Positions 13,536-22,367 of a stretch of DNA of 64,000 bases are shown here, piece after piece (position 1 is the stretch's first letter; every line of letters begins with the position of its first letter). The DNA lies in contig DASTWV010000021.1 of the NCBI GenBank assembly GCA_035765775.1, positions 1-64,000 of the forward strand. Direction: 5' to 3'. The notes under the pieces are model-generated. The model was given only the letters and a program-made list of their open reading frames with translations, was not told the DNA's origin and did not search any database. Made by a program: the position numbers and the translations under genes. Source of the DNA: Actinomycetota bacterium (lineage in GTDB: Bacteria > Actinomycetota > CADDZG01 > JAHWKV01 > JAOPZY01).

Positions 13536-15973
13536 GGCCGCTCCTGGCCGCTGACCGGCCCGTCCTGATCGATATCCAGGCGGTCCAGAACCCGGAGTAC
13601 GCCGAGCGCGGCGTCGCCCGGCACACCGCCGAGTTCGCCCGGGCTTTGTGCCGGGTCCGGCCCGACCTGGTGGGCGGGCTGCTGCTCAACCCGGACCTGC
13701 CGGCACCGCAGGGCGTCGACGACCTGGTGGCCGCCGGCCGGGTGCGGGTGGCCACCGGCGCCGACTGGGCGGCGTGCCGGGTCTACCACGTCATCGCCCC
13801 CTTCGAGCTGGAGCAGCCCCTCGAGCGGATCTGGCCGGGAGCCGCCTCCCGGGGACGGGCCCGCCTGGTGGTCACGCTGCACGACCTGATCCCCCGGGTG
13901 TTCCCGGAGCACTACCACTCGAACCCGGGCCTGCGGCGCCGCTACCTGGCCCGGGAGGAGCTGGTGCGGGCAGCGGACCGGGTGCTGTCGGTGTCCCGGA
14001 CGACACGCTCGGAGGCCATCGACCGCCTCGGGATCGAACCGGACCGGATCACGGTGATCGGGGCCGGGGTCGGGGAAACGTTCCGCCCGCCCGCCTCCAC
14101 CGAGGCCGCCTGGGCCCGCGCCCGGGGGGGTGTCGGCCGCCTGCAGCCCGGCTTCCTCCTGTCGGTGGGAGGGCCGGACCACCGCAAGAACCTCGAGGGG
14201 CTACTGGCCGCCTACGCCCTGCTCCCCCAGGAGCTGCGCAGCGCCCACCAGCTGGTGATCGCGTGCCGCCTGAGCGACGAGGGCCGCGCCCGGTTGCAGC
14301 GCCTGGCGGCCCACATGGGCATCGGCCCCCGGGTGCTGCTCACCGGCTACGTGGACGACGACGCCCTGGTGGCGCTCTACCAGGCCGCCGCGCTGTTCGT
14401 GTTCCCCTCGCTCTACGAGGGCTACGGACTGCCGGTGGCCGAGGCGATGGCATGCGGCACGCCGGTGGTGGCCTCGTCCACCTCGGGCCTCGGGGAGATC
14501 ACCCCGGAGGCCGGGCAGTTCGACCCCTCGACGCCGACGGCGATCGCCGCCGCCATCCGCCGGGCGCTCACCGAACCCGGGACCGCCCGGGCCCTGGCGG
14601 CCGCGGTTGCCGCCCCAAGGCCCACGTGGGATGCGGCGGCACTCGCTGCGGTCGGGGTCTACGAGGAGCTTCTCGCCGGCCCGGCGCCCGCCCGCCGGCG
14701 CACGCTGCGGGTGGGGTTCGTCACCCCGCTGCCCCCGCAGCGCAGCGGTGTGGCCGTGTACAACGGGCGCCTGCTGGAAGCCCTGGCGGCGGTGCCCGCG
14801 CCCCCGGCCGAGCCCATCCTCGAGGTCGACCTGTTCCTGGACAACCTGGAGGGCCACACCCCCACCGCGGCGGTGGCGGCGCCCCCCGCCATGGCGGTCC
14901 ACCCGGTCGCCCAGCGGGTGCCGGTCGAGGCCGCCCGCGGGGGCTACGACGTCTGGGTCTACACCGTGGGCAACTCCGAGTACCACACCGGCGCCCTGGG
15001 GGCCGCCCGGGAACGCCCCGGCGTGGTGCTGGCCCACGACGTCGCCGCCGCCCAGCTCTACGCCTTCGCCGCCCACCACGGCGTGCTCGGGCCCGGGGCG
15101 GCCTTTGCCGAGGTCCTGCGGACCTGGTACCCGGAACGGGCCGAGCTCTCCGTCTGGCCCGACCCGCTCCTCGTTGCCCCGCAACGCTTCGCGGCCTTCC
15201 CGGTGCCCATGGCCCGGGAACTGATCGCCGGTTCCATCGCCTACCTGGCGACTTCGAAGTTCGCCGCCGACCTGGCCCGGCTCGATGCCGCGGCCGGGGG
15301 CATCGACGCGGACCGCATCGGGGTCCTGGTCCACGCCTGCCGGGTGCTGGCGCCCCACCCGCCCGCACGCGGTGGGCCCCTGATCGTCAGCTTCGGGGTG
15401 GTGAACGACGCCAAGGACACCGCCACCCTGATCGAGGCCTTCGCCCTGCTGGCCCCCGACCAGCCCGATGCCCGCCTGGTGTTCGTCGGTCACGGGTCGG
15501 CGACCGACCTCGAGGGCGTCACCCGCCGGGCGGCTGCCGCCGGCGTGGGCGGGCGGGTCACCGCCACCGGGGGCGTGGACGCGGCCACCTGGGACGGCTA
15601 CCTCGCCCGGGCCACCGTCGCGGTCCAGCTCCGGCGGGCGACCCAGGGCGAGTTCTCCGGCGCAGTGGCAGAGGCGCTTGCGGCGGGAGTCCCGACCGTG
15701 GTCACCGGCGTGGGGGCGGCGGGCGACCTCCCCGACGCCGCCGTGGTCAAGGTGCCGGCCCACGCCGCACCCGCCGCGGTGGCCGTCGCCCTGGGGAACC
15801 TGCTCGACGATCCGGCGGCGCTCGAGGCCCGCAGCGCCGCCGCCCGGGCGTGGGCCCTCACCCGGACCTTCCCCATGGTGGCGGCCGAGCTGGCCACCGG
15901 GATCCGCCGGGCGGCGGCGCCCGCCGGGGAGCCGTGGCACCATTTCCCTACCCTGGCGGGACGGACGACATGA
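13532..15973 (+). CDS. Bifunctional glycosyltransferase, two GT4 units
   Basis: About 813 residues with two complete GT-B units. Unit 1 (~1-385) opens with PVLIDIQAVQNPEYAERGVA and carries the donor motif LYEGYGLPVAEAMACG; it is a close paralogue of the enzyme at 17175. Unit 2 (~388-813) starts with LRVGFVTPLPPQRSGVAVYN and ends with another donor domain (LIVSFGVVNDAKD, EALAAGVPTVVTG). One chain could therefore add two successive sugars. The start must be upstream of TTG 13646, which would delete the conserved first strand. An in-frame TGA at 13526 leaves only CTG 13532 (CTGA overlap with the previous stop) or CTG 13544. The end overlaps the next gene as ATGA. Confidence 0.88.
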   Translation: MRPLLAADRPVLIDIQAVQNPEYAERGVARHTAEFARALCRVRPDLVGGLLLNPDLPAPQGVDDLVAAGRVRVATGADWAACRVYHVIAPFELEQPLERIWPGAASRGRARLVVTLHDLIPRVFPEHYHSNPGLRRRYLAREELVRAADRVLSVSRTTRSEAIDRLGIEPDRITVIGAGVGETFRPPASTEAAWARARGGVGRLQPGFLLSVGGPDHRKNLEGLLAAYALLPQELRSAHQLVIACRLSDEGRARLQRLAAHMGIGPRVLLTGYVDDDALVALYQAAALFVFPSLYEGYGLPVAEAMACGTPVVASSTSGLGEITPEAGQFDPSTPTAIAAAIRRALTEPGTARALAAAVAAPRPTWDAAALAAVGVYEELLAGPAPARRRTLRVGFVTPLPPQRSGVAVYNGRLLEALAAVPAPPAEPILEVDLFLDNLEGHTPTAAVAAPPAMAVHPVAQRVPVEAARGGYDVWVYTVGNSEYHTGALGAARERPGVVLAHDVAAAQLYAFAAHHGVLGPGAAFAEVLRTWYPERAELSVWPDPLLVAPQRFAAFPVPMARELIAGSIAYLATSKFAADLARLDAAAGGIDADRIGVLVHACRVLAPHPPARGGPLIVSFGVVNDAKDTATLIEAFALLAPDQPDARLVFVGHGSATDLEGVTRRAAAAGVGGRVTATGGVDAATWDGYLARATVAVQLRRATQGEFSGAVAEALAAGVPTVVTGVGAAGDLPDAAVVKVPAHAAPAAVAVALGNLLDDPAALEARSAAARAWALTRTFPMVAAELATGIRRAAAPAGEPWHHFPTLAGRTT

Positions 15974-17178
15974 GCGACCCCGAGGCCAACCCCTACCTCC
16001 CGCGCGGTGACTGGTACTCGCTCCCGGCGGTCACCGCCCAGGGTGCAGGCCGCCGCGGCCCCTCCCACCGGGAGGGCGACGGCCTGGTGCGCCGGACCGA
16101 GCGCCTGGGTATCCCCCTCGGGATCTTCGCTGCCTCCCGGGCGGCGGTCTTCGCCGCCCTCTTCCTCATCCTGCGCCTGCCCGGGGTGGGGAAGGCGGGC
16201 CGGTTCCTGAGCGCCGGGCAGGGCACGTCGTTCCTGGGTGTCGCCGCCCATGGCTACCCCCATGCCCTCGCCAAACCTCCCGCCCCCAGCGGGCTGGCCT
16301 TCTTCCCCCTGTACCCCATGCTGGTGCGGGCCCTGCACAAGGCCACCGGGATCTCGTTCCTCCGGTCGGGGCTCGCCATCGGGCTGGTGGCCTCGGCGCT
16401 CGCCATGGTGGTGCTGTGGCTCATTGTCGAGCGGGTCACCGACCAGCACACCGCATCGCGCACCATCGTGCTGCTGTCGTTCTTCCCGTGGGGCTTCGTC
16501 TTCTCGATGACCTACGCCGACGGGCTCGTGCTCCTGCTGTGCGCCATCTGCCTGCTGGCCCTGCTGGACGAGCAGTGGATCACCGCCGGGCTCGCCGCCC
16601 TGCTGGCGGGGATGGCGGGCTTCCTCGGGGCGATGCTGGTGCTGCCCTGCGCCTGGGCGGCCGCCCGCAGGTTCCGGCGCTACGGATCCGAGGCCCTCTT
16701 CGCCCCCTTCCTGGCGCCGCTGGGCGCCGTGGGCTTCTTCTTCTACCTGCGTCTGCGCACGGGCAACCCGCTGGCCGCCTTCAAGGCGCAACGTGCCGGA
16801 CTCACCTACGGCGGCATCGGCCTGCACCCCGGGGCCGCCTGGCACACGCTGTGGGCGACGATCACGCACCCCACCGTCCACCTCAACGCCCTCACGAGCA
16901 TCCTGGCCCTGCTGCTGGTGGCCGGGGCGGTCGTGCTGATGGTGCAGTGGCGCCCGCCGCTGATCCTGTGGCTGTACGCCGCGCCGATCCTGCTGGTCGC
17001 CGTGTGGTTCAACACCTTCCTCGCCCTGCCCCGCCTGGCGCTGGCGGCCTTCCCGCTCTTCATCGCGGCAGCCCGGCGGCTGCGGGGGCCGGCGTTCTGG
17101 GCGGTCGCCGCCGCCTCGGCCTCGCTCATGACCGGGCTGCTCCTGGTGGCAGGCGGCACGACGCTACTGGTCCCGTGA
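15970..17178 (+). CDS. PIG-V/Gpi18-like membrane mannosyltransferase
   Basis: A 402-residue membrane protein with about eight or more hydrophobic helices. Diagnostic PIG-V-family signs are the PSGLAFFPLYPMLVRALHK segment after the first helix and the SMTYADGLVLLLCAI loop further on. The family (GT76, COG5542-like) transfers mannose from polyprenyl-phosphate-mannose at the outer membrane face; bacterial members act on lipoglycans and other glycans. The ATG at 15970 overlaps the previous stop as ATGA, and the 3' end overlaps the next glycosyltransferase as GTGA, so the three genes are one coupled unit. Mannose as the donor sugar is inferred from the family only. Confidence 0.85.
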   Translation: MSDPEANPYLPRGDWYSLPAVTAQGAGRRGPSHREGDGLVRRTERLGIPLGIFAASRAAVFAALFLILRLPGVGKAGRFLSAGQGTSFLGVAAHGYPHALAKPPAPSGLAFFPLYPMLVRALHKATGISFLRSGLAIGLVASALAMVVLWLIVERVTDQHTASRTIVLLSFFPWGFVFSMTYADGLVLLLCAICLLALLDEQWITAGLAALLAGMAGFLGAMLVLPCAWAAARRFRRYGSEALFAPFLAPLGAVGFFFYLRLRTGNPLAAFKAQRAGLTYGGIGLHPGAAWHTLWATITHPTVHLNALTSILALLLVAGAVVLMVQWRPPLILWLYAAPILLVAVWFNTFLALPRLALAAFPLFIAAARRLRGPAFWAVAAASASLMTGLLLVAGGTTLLVP

Positions 17179-18320
17179 CCTCCTCCGATGTCTCGCGGGG
17201 TCCGGTCGTCCTTGACGTCCAGGCAGTCCAGAGCCCCGACCACCGTGGCCGGGGCATCGGGCGGTGGGTCACCGAGTTTGCAGTAACGCTGTGGTCGGCC
17301 GCGCCGCAGCTGGTGGGGGGCCTGCTGTTGAACCCGGCGCTCCCCGTGCCCGTGGGGGAAGACATCGCATCCCTCCGGGCGACCGGGCACCTCCGCTTCC
17401 CGGACCCGGCCATCGACCGGGACGCCCGCGTGTACCACGTGCTGTCGCCCTTCGAGCTCCGCCAAGGCCTGGACGCGGTGTGGCCCGGCTTCGCCCGCCG
17501 GATGGCCCTGGCGGTCACCCTGTACGACCTGATCCCGGATGTGCTGGCCGGCCGGTACCTCGCCGACCCCGGCCACCGGCGCCGCTACCGCGCCCGCCAG
17601 GAGCTGGTCCGGGCGGCCGATGCCGTGCTGGCGATCTCCGAGGCGACCCGCCGCGACGGCATCGAGCGGCTCGGCCTCGAACCGGGTCGGGTGACGGCGG
17701 TCGGGTGCGGGATCTCACCCGCATTCGTCCCGGCCGCCTCCCGGGAGGAAGCATTCGAACCGGCCCGCCGGGGCGTGCCCGGCCTGCGGCCCGGGTTCCT
17801 GCTCGGCGTGGGCGGCGAGGACGACCGCAAGAACCTCGAGGGCCTGGTCGCGGCGTACGCCGGCCTCCCTCCGGCGCTCCGGGAGGCCCACCAGCTGGTG
17901 ATCGCCTGCCAGCTGACCGACGGCTACCGGGACCACCTGGTGCATCACGCCCGGGCAGCCGGGGTCGCAGGGCGGGTGGTGCTGACCGGATACGTCGACG
18001 ACGCCACCCTTATCGCCCTCTACCAGTCCACCGCCCTCTTCGTGTTCCCCTCGCTCTATGAGGGCTTCGGCCTCCCGGTGGCCGAAGCAATGGCATGCGG
18101 GGCGCCGGTGGTCGCCTCGTCCACCTCGGCCCTCGGGGAGATCACGCCGCCCGAGGGGCAGTTCGACCCCGCCGACCCGACGGCGATCGCCGCCGTCATC
18201 GGCCGGGCGCTCACCGACCCGCCCACCGCCCAGGCGCTGGCGCAGGCCGCCGGCCGGCAACCGCCCACCTGGGAGGCGACCGTCGCCCGGGCCCTGCCGG
18301 TCTACGAACGGCTGCTGTGA
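17175..18320 (+). CDS. GT4-family glycosyltransferase
   Basis: A 381-residue GT-B enzyme. It starts with GTG 17175 (GTGA overlap) and reads PVVLDVQAVQSPDHRGRGIG, matching the first unit of the double enzyme at 13532. The mid-region has AVTLYDLIPDVL and LGVGGEDDRKNLEGLVAAY. The donor domain has SLYEGFGLPVAEAMACGAPV with the EX7E-type glutamates. The two paralogues are similar along their whole length, so a duplication is likely. They may recognise the same acceptor type, for instance successive residues of one repeat unit. The adjacent 74 bp up to 18394 contain no gene that I can support. Confidence 0.92.
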   Translation: MTSSDVSRGPVVLDVQAVQSPDHRGRGIGRWVTEFAVTLWSAAPQLVGGLLLNPALPVPVGEDIASLRATGHLRFPDPAIDRDARVYHVLSPFELRQGLDAVWPGFARRMALAVTLYDLIPDVLAGRYLADPGHRRRYRARQELVRAADAVLAISEATRRDGIERLGLEPGRVTAVGCGISPAFVPAASREEAFEPARRGVPGLRPGFLLGVGGEDDRKNLEGLVAAYAGLPPALREAHQLVIACQLTDGYRDHLVHHARAAGVAGRVVLTGYVDDATLIALYQSTALFVFPSLYEGFGLPVAEAMACGAPVVASSTSALGEITPPEGQFDPADPTAIAAVIGRALTDPPTAQALAQAAGRQPPTWEATVARALPVYERLL

Positions 18321-18394
18321 GGCGGACCGGGAGGGTGTCGTCCCTGCCGGATGCGGTGGTCACCTGGTACAACTTCGGGCATGAGGCGTAGCCG

Positions 18395-18877
18395 GTGAGC
18401 GAGGCGCCCGCGGTCGTCCTGGCGGCCGGGCTGGAGGACGAGGCGGAGGCCCTGGCGGCCCAGCCCAGCTTCCCGGCTGCCTATGTGGCGCGGGTGCGGG
18501 CGGCTGTGCGCCGCCTGGACCCTTTCCCGCCCATGCCGATGGACATCCCGCAGGCCCTGGCGCTGGTGACCCAGGAGGCCCGCATCGACGTCGATGTCCC
18601 GCTGCGTACCCGCCGCCGGGGCGCCCGGGTGGCCAAGCTGGCCGTGAAGCGGCTGACCGCCTTCTATCTGGCCTACGTGGCCGAGCAGGTGGGCGACCTG
18701 GGCCAGGCCCTCGTCCACCTGGGCTCGGCGCTTGCCGACCGGGTGGACGGTGTGGAGGCCGACCTGGGGTCCACGCAGGCGGAACTCGCCGACCTCCGCC
18801 GCCGGCTGGCGGCCCTGGAGGGCTCCGCGAAGGCGGGGCCACCTGCCGATGGCGGGCCGCCGGAGGAGCCGGCGTGA
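18395..18877 (+). CDS. Small helical protein preceding a GT4 gene
   Basis: A 160-residue protein starting at GTG 18395. Residues 60-75 are strongly basic (PLRTRRRGARVAKLAVKRL), followed by TAFYLAYVAEQVGDLGQALV and then a coiled coil (LADRVDGVEADL, AELADLRRRLAALEG). This basic-aromatic-coil layout is one I associate with N-terminal regions of actinobacterial glycan methyltransferases, but here it stands alone without a catalytic domain. There is no signal peptide. The stop overlaps the next glycosyltransferase start as GTGA, implying coupled synthesis. A role as membrane-associating or scaffold partner of that enzyme is an inference only. Confidence 0.75.
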   Translation: MSEAPAVVLAAGLEDEAEALAAQPSFPAAYVARVRAAVRRLDPFPPMPMDIPQALALVTQEARIDVDVPLRTRRRGARVAKLAVKRLTAFYLAYVAEQVGDLGQALVHLGSALADRVDGVEADLGSTQAELADLRRRLAALEGSAKAGPPADGGPPEEPA

Positions 18878-20034
18878 CCGCGGGTCGTCACCGCCCCCGG
18901 GCGGTCCACCAGTTCCTGCCGACGTTCGCCGACCGGGACGCCATCGGCGGCCATGTGCTGGAGGTGCAGAAGCTCCTGCGCGGGCTGGGCTTCGAATCCG
19001 GGATCTACTCGGAGGACATCCACCCCGAGATGCGCTCGGTGGGGCAACCGTTCGCCGCCCTGGCCGATGCCGCCCGGGACCCGTCGGTGGCGCTCCTCTA
19101 TCACGCCTCCACCGGGTGCCGGAACTTCGACGCCCTCCTGGGCTGGAGCGGACCGCTGTTCGTGGACTACCACAACATCACCGAGCCGGCCTTTTTCGAG
19201 CGCTGGTCGCCGGGCGCCGCCGACAACATGCGCCTCGCCCGCAAGCAGCTCGCCGAGCTGGCCGCCCGGTGCGACGTCGCCCTGGCCCACTCCCACTTCA
19301 GCGCCGCCGAGCTGGCGCACCTGGGCTTCCCCGAGCCGCACGTGGCGCCGATCATCGTGGACTTCACCCGCTACGACGGCCCGACCGACCGGCGCACCGC
19401 CGCCCGCCTGGACCGGGCCAAGGCCGCCGGGGGTGCCCAGTGGCTGTACGTCGGCCGGGTGGCCCCGAACAAGTGCCACCACGACCTCATCGCCGCCTTC
19501 GCCGTCTACCGGGCGGTCTTCGACCCCGCCGCCCGGCTGGCTCTGGTGGGCGGGGCGACCTCAGAGTCGTACTGGGGCGCCCTCGAGGCGCTCTGCCGGG
19601 AGTTGGAGCTGCGGGCCTCGGTGGAATTCGCCGACACGGTGTCACCCGCCATCCTCCGGGCGCACTACCGGGCGGCGGACCTGTTCGTGTCGATGTCGGA
19701 GCACGAGGGCTTCGGCGTACCCCTCCTGGAGGCCATGCACTACGGCATCCCGGTGGTGGCCTATGCGGCAGCCGCCGTGCCCGAGACGGTGGCCGGCGCC
19801 GGGCTTCTGCTGAACACCAAGGACCCCGCCGCCGTGGCGGTGGCGTGCCGCCGGGTGACCGCCGACGCCGCGCTGCGCGGGCGCCTGCTCACCGCCGGGC
19901 GGGCCCGGGTGGCCGAGCTGGCGCTCGACAACACCCGCAAGACCCTCAGGGGCGCGCTCGGCGCCTTCCTGGACGCCCCACCGCCTGCGAACGCAACGAA
20001 TGTCCAGTCGGGCGGGACGGCGGCCCGTGGCTGA
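18874..20034 (+). CDS. GT4-family glycosyltransferase
   Basis: A 386-residue enzyme starting at GTG 18874. Residues 10-40 (AVHQFLPTFADRDAIGGHVL) form the first strand and loop of the acceptor domain, and VDYHNITEP follows near residue 95. The donor domain has WLYVGRVAPNKCHHDLIAAF and SEHEGFGVPLLEAMHYGIPV, the usual GT4 glycine and glutamate sites. It is related to the enzymes at 22368 and 23936, which share YHASxG, DYHN/YHNMSP and SEHEGF motifs, so these three form one subfamily. It overlaps the next gene by 8 bp. Acceptor and donor are unknown. Confidence 0.92.
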   Translation: MTAGRHRPRAVHQFLPTFADRDAIGGHVLEVQKLLRGLGFESGIYSEDIHPEMRSVGQPFAALADAARDPSVALLYHASTGCRNFDALLGWSGPLFVDYHNITEPAFFERWSPGAADNMRLARKQLAELAARCDVALAHSHFSAAELAHLGFPEPHVAPIIVDFTRYDGPTDRRTAARLDRAKAAGGAQWLYVGRVAPNKCHHDLIAAFAVYRAVFDPAARLALVGGATSESYWGALEALCRELELRASVEFADTVSPAILRAHYRAADLFVSMSEHEGFGVPLLEAMHYGIPVVAYAAAAVPETVAGAGLLLNTKDPAAVAVACRRVTADAALRGRLLTAGRARVAELALDNTRKTLRGALGAFLDAPPPANATNVQSGGTAARG

Positions 20035-21217
20035 GGGAAGCTCCCGCCTGGGCCGGCTGGCCTTCGTCACGCCCCGCTTCGGCGACGACGTCGTCGGCGG
20101 CTCGGAGGCAGTCCTGCGGGAGGCGGCCGAGGGCCTGGCCGCCCGGGGGTGGGAGGTGGACGTGCTCACCACCTGCGCCCGGGACCACTACACCTGGCGC
20201 AACGTGTACCCCGAGGGGGTGAGCCGCACCGCCGGCCTCACGCTGCGCCGCTTCCCGGCGGCGGCCCCGGCGGTGGCGGAGCGGGACGCCCTCGGGCGGC
20301 GGATCCTGCTCGGGCTCCCGCTCTCCTACGTCGACCAGTGTGCCTGGATCAACGCCACCCTCCGGGTGCCCGCTCTGTTCCGGTACCTGCTGGAGCGGGC
20401 GGGGGACTACCGGGCGGTGGTGGTGTCGCCCTACCTCTCCTGGCTGACCGTGGCGTGCGTGGAGATCGTCCCGGAGCGCACGGTGCTGGTCCCCTGCGTC
20501 CACGACGAGTCCTATGCCTACCTGGACCTCTTCCGCCACGCCCTGGCCCGGCCGGCCGCCCTGTGGTTCCTCTCCGAGCCCGAGCACGACCTCGCCCACC
20601 GGCTGGCGACCCTGCCCCGGCACACGGTGACCGGGGCGGGCGTCGAGGTGCCGGGCTCCTACGACCCTGCGGGGTTCCGCCAGAAGTACGGGATCACCCG
20701 CCCCTTCGTGCTCTACGCCGGCCGCCGGGAGCCCGAGAAGGGATGGGACCGGCTGCTGGCCGGCTTCGAGCAGGCGGTCGAGCGCCATGGCGTGCCCTTC
20801 GACCTGGTCACCATCGGGGCGGGCGAGCCGATCATCCCGGCGTCGATCGCCCCCCGGGTCCGGGACCTCGGCTTCCTGGACGAGGCCGACCGCAACGACG
20901 CCTTCGCCGCCGCCGCCGCCTACCTGCAGCCGAGCGCCAACGAGAGCTTCTCGCGCACGGTCATGGAGGCGTGGCTGGCGGGGACGCCGGTGATCGCCAC
21001 CGCTTCCGGGGCGGTCGTCCGCTGGCACTGCGAACGCTCCCAGGGCGGCCTGGTCTACGCCGATGACGCCGAGCTGGCCCAGTGCCTGCTGCTGGTGGCC
21101 GAGGCCCCACGGGCTGCCCGGGCGCTCGCCGAACGGGGCCGGGCGTACGTCCTGGAGGAGTATCCCTGGAGCCGGGTGCTGGACCGCATGGAGGCGGCGC
21201 TGGAGACGATGGCGTGA
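20027..21217 (+). CDS. GT4-family glycosyltransferase
   Basis: A 396-residue enzyme (from GTG 20027; an ATG at 20000 would add nine residues and overlap the previous gene by 35 bp, with no better ribosome binding site). The first strand is GRLAFVTPRFGDDVVGGSEA, with the GGSE loop of GT4 enzymes. The donor domain has FVLYAGRREPEKGWDRLLAG and a PSANESFSRTVMEAWLAGTP glutamate motif. LSYVDQCAW and LVPCVHDESYAYLDLF resemble the enzymes at 1307 and 25000 in their middle part. The stop overlaps the next start as GTGA. Confidence 0.91.
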   Translation: MAEGSSRLGRLAFVTPRFGDDVVGGSEAVLREAAEGLAARGWEVDVLTTCARDHYTWRNVYPEGVSRTAGLTLRRFPAAAPAVAERDALGRRILLGLPLSYVDQCAWINATLRVPALFRYLLERAGDYRAVVVSPYLSWLTVACVEIVPERTVLVPCVHDESYAYLDLFRHALARPAALWFLSEPEHDLAHRLATLPRHTVTGAGVEVPGSYDPAGFRQKYGITRPFVLYAGRREPEKGWDRLLAGFEQAVERHGVPFDLVTIGAGEPIIPASIAPRVRDLGFLDEADRNDAFAAAAAYLQPSANESFSRTVMEAWLAGTPVIATASGAVVRWHCERSQGGLVYADDAELAQCLLLVAEAPRAARALAERGRAYVLEEYPWSRVLDRMEAALETMA

Positions 21218-21861
21218 GGGTGCTGGTGGCCGGCCCCTACCCGCCCTCAGCCGATGTCGCCGCCCCGGTGACCGTCCGGACGGTCCGCCGCCTGCTGGCC
21301 GAGGGCCATGACGTGACCGTGGTCTCCCCGCTGCCCAGCGCCGCCGAGTTGGTGGCCCCGCTGGCCGGGGGGCCGGGAGCAGCCTGGCTGGGCCGGGCCG
21401 CCCGGCGCTACGACGCCCTGCACCTGGTGGTGAGTACCGGCATCCTGTTCCGGCCCGAGCTGCCCAAGGCCCGGCGGGTGGCCGAGGGCGGCCTGATGGC
21501 GGCGGCCCTGCGGGCCTGGAAGCGCACCAGCGTGGACCTGGGCGACCTGAGCGAGGTGCCCGGCGGGGGCGGCGGCGTTTCGGGACGCCTGGTGTGGCAG
21601 GCGGTGGGGACGGTGCTGGTGTCGGCCGAGCCGGTGCGCAACCACGTGGTGACGGTGCTGGGCGTGGCGGCGAGCAAGGTGGTTGTGTCGCCGGATGCCG
21701 AGGCGCCGGCCCAGGCACCGGCCGGGCCGCTTCGGCGGCAGGGGGGTGAGGGCCCGGCCCCCGCCCTCGACCCATGGGACCCCGAGACGGTCCCGGACTG
21801 GGCGACGCTGCAGGAGCAGATCCGCACCCGGGCGGCGGCGGACCGGGGCGACGCTCCTTAG
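21214..21861 (+). CDS. Isolated glycosyltransferase N-terminal-like domain
   Basis: A 215-residue protein starting at GTG 21214 (GTGA overlap). It begins like the acceptor domain of a GT4 enzyme (RVLVAGPYPPSADVAAPVTV, then LLAEGHDVTVVSP) and contains YDALHLVVSTG, but it ends after about 170 residues in a Pro/Ala-rich tail. There is no donor domain: the glycine-rich GR.xxxKG strand and the EX7E motif are both missing. No frameshifted donor domain follows in the next 500 bp. It is either a truncated enzyme or a regulatory or acceptor-binding subunit. Clean codon use and intact coupling to the previous gene argue against recent decay. Confidence 0.7.
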   Translation: MRVLVAGPYPPSADVAAPVTVRTVRRLLAEGHDVTVVSPLPSAAELVAPLAGGPGAAWLGRAARRYDALHLVVSTGILFRPELPKARRVAEGGLMAAALRAWKRTSVDLGDLSEVPGGGGGVSGRLVWQAVGTVLVSAEPVRNHVVTVLGVAASKVVVSPDAEAPAQAPAGPLRRQGGEGPAPALDPWDPETVPDWATLQEQIRTRAAADRGDAP

Positions 21862-21927
21862 CCGGATACGTGCGTTGGGTACGGACCGTTCTGGGGCTTT
21901 CTGCCGTCAATTTGGCGGAAAACCGCC

Positions 21928-22015
21928 CTGCGATGATGTGGGCGGCGGCCCCTCGGCTGAAGTCGGGGACTTTCGTCCCGCCCAGTGGGACAAATGTCCC
22001 CCGAATGATGTAGGC
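21928..22015 (-). repeat. Dispersed two-hairpin intergenic repeat, copy 2
   Basis: The inverted second copy of the element at 10868-10958. On the plus strand it contains GGGACTTTCGTCCC and GGGACAAATGTCCC, again 7 nt apart, flanked by CTGCGATGATGTG and CCGAATGATGTAGGC. As with copy 1, it lies between the ends of two convergent genes (21861 and 22368). A further small hairpin, GGCGGAAAACCGCC, lies just before it near 21914-21927. Confidence 0.85.
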
Positions 22016-22367
22016 GGCGGCCCGGTTGGCGCCTGACCCGAAAATTCCTGGACCGGCAGGCCAACGCAGCGCTGCTCCCCAAGTCCCCCAACCGGTCGCC
22101 GCCGCGGCTTGACTATCTATAGGAGCATCCCAGAACTCGTCCGACTTGGGCAGACGAGGGGTCGTATGGGCTGAGGGCTGAGGATTCGGACAAGCCCGAC
22201 CTGGGTACGGCGATACGGCTGCTGCGGGAGGACCAATCATGGCGGAGGTCGTTGGAGATGCCGTTGCGGAGGCCACCCGGCCGCGGCGCCGCCGGGCGCG
22301 ATCGGGGGTCACCGCACTGGTAGGGCTGGCCGCGGTTGCGGTCACCATCCGTCGTAGATCCCCTCGC
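22016..22367. other. Intergenic stretch without a supported gene
   Basis: This 350-bp region lies between convergent genes. It contains a TTGACTATCTATAGGAG stretch near 22109-22125 that looks promoter-like but lacks a properly spaced partner. ATG 22239 has a fair ribosome binding site (GGGAGGACC) and opens a frame whose first 43 residues include a short hydrophobic stretch (VTALVGLAAVAVTI). That frame then runs antisense through the downstream glycosyltransferase without stopping, so I do not call it a gene. Confidence 0.4.

Noticed and set aside
13646-15973. Start of the double GT4 enzyme at TTG 13646
   Set aside because: It would remove the first strand that is conserved in the paralogue at 17175. 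An upstream CTG is more consistent.
18321-18394. Short reading frame ending VVTWYNFGHEA before the gene at 18395
   Set aside because: It is only the tail of an out-of-frame reading of the preceding glycosyltransferase, with no start or ribosome binding site of its own.
22101-22130. Promoter-like TTGACTATCTATAGGAG
   Set aside because: TTGACT and any TANNNT box are not at a workable spacing for a supported downstream gene, and no gene starts nearby with confidence.
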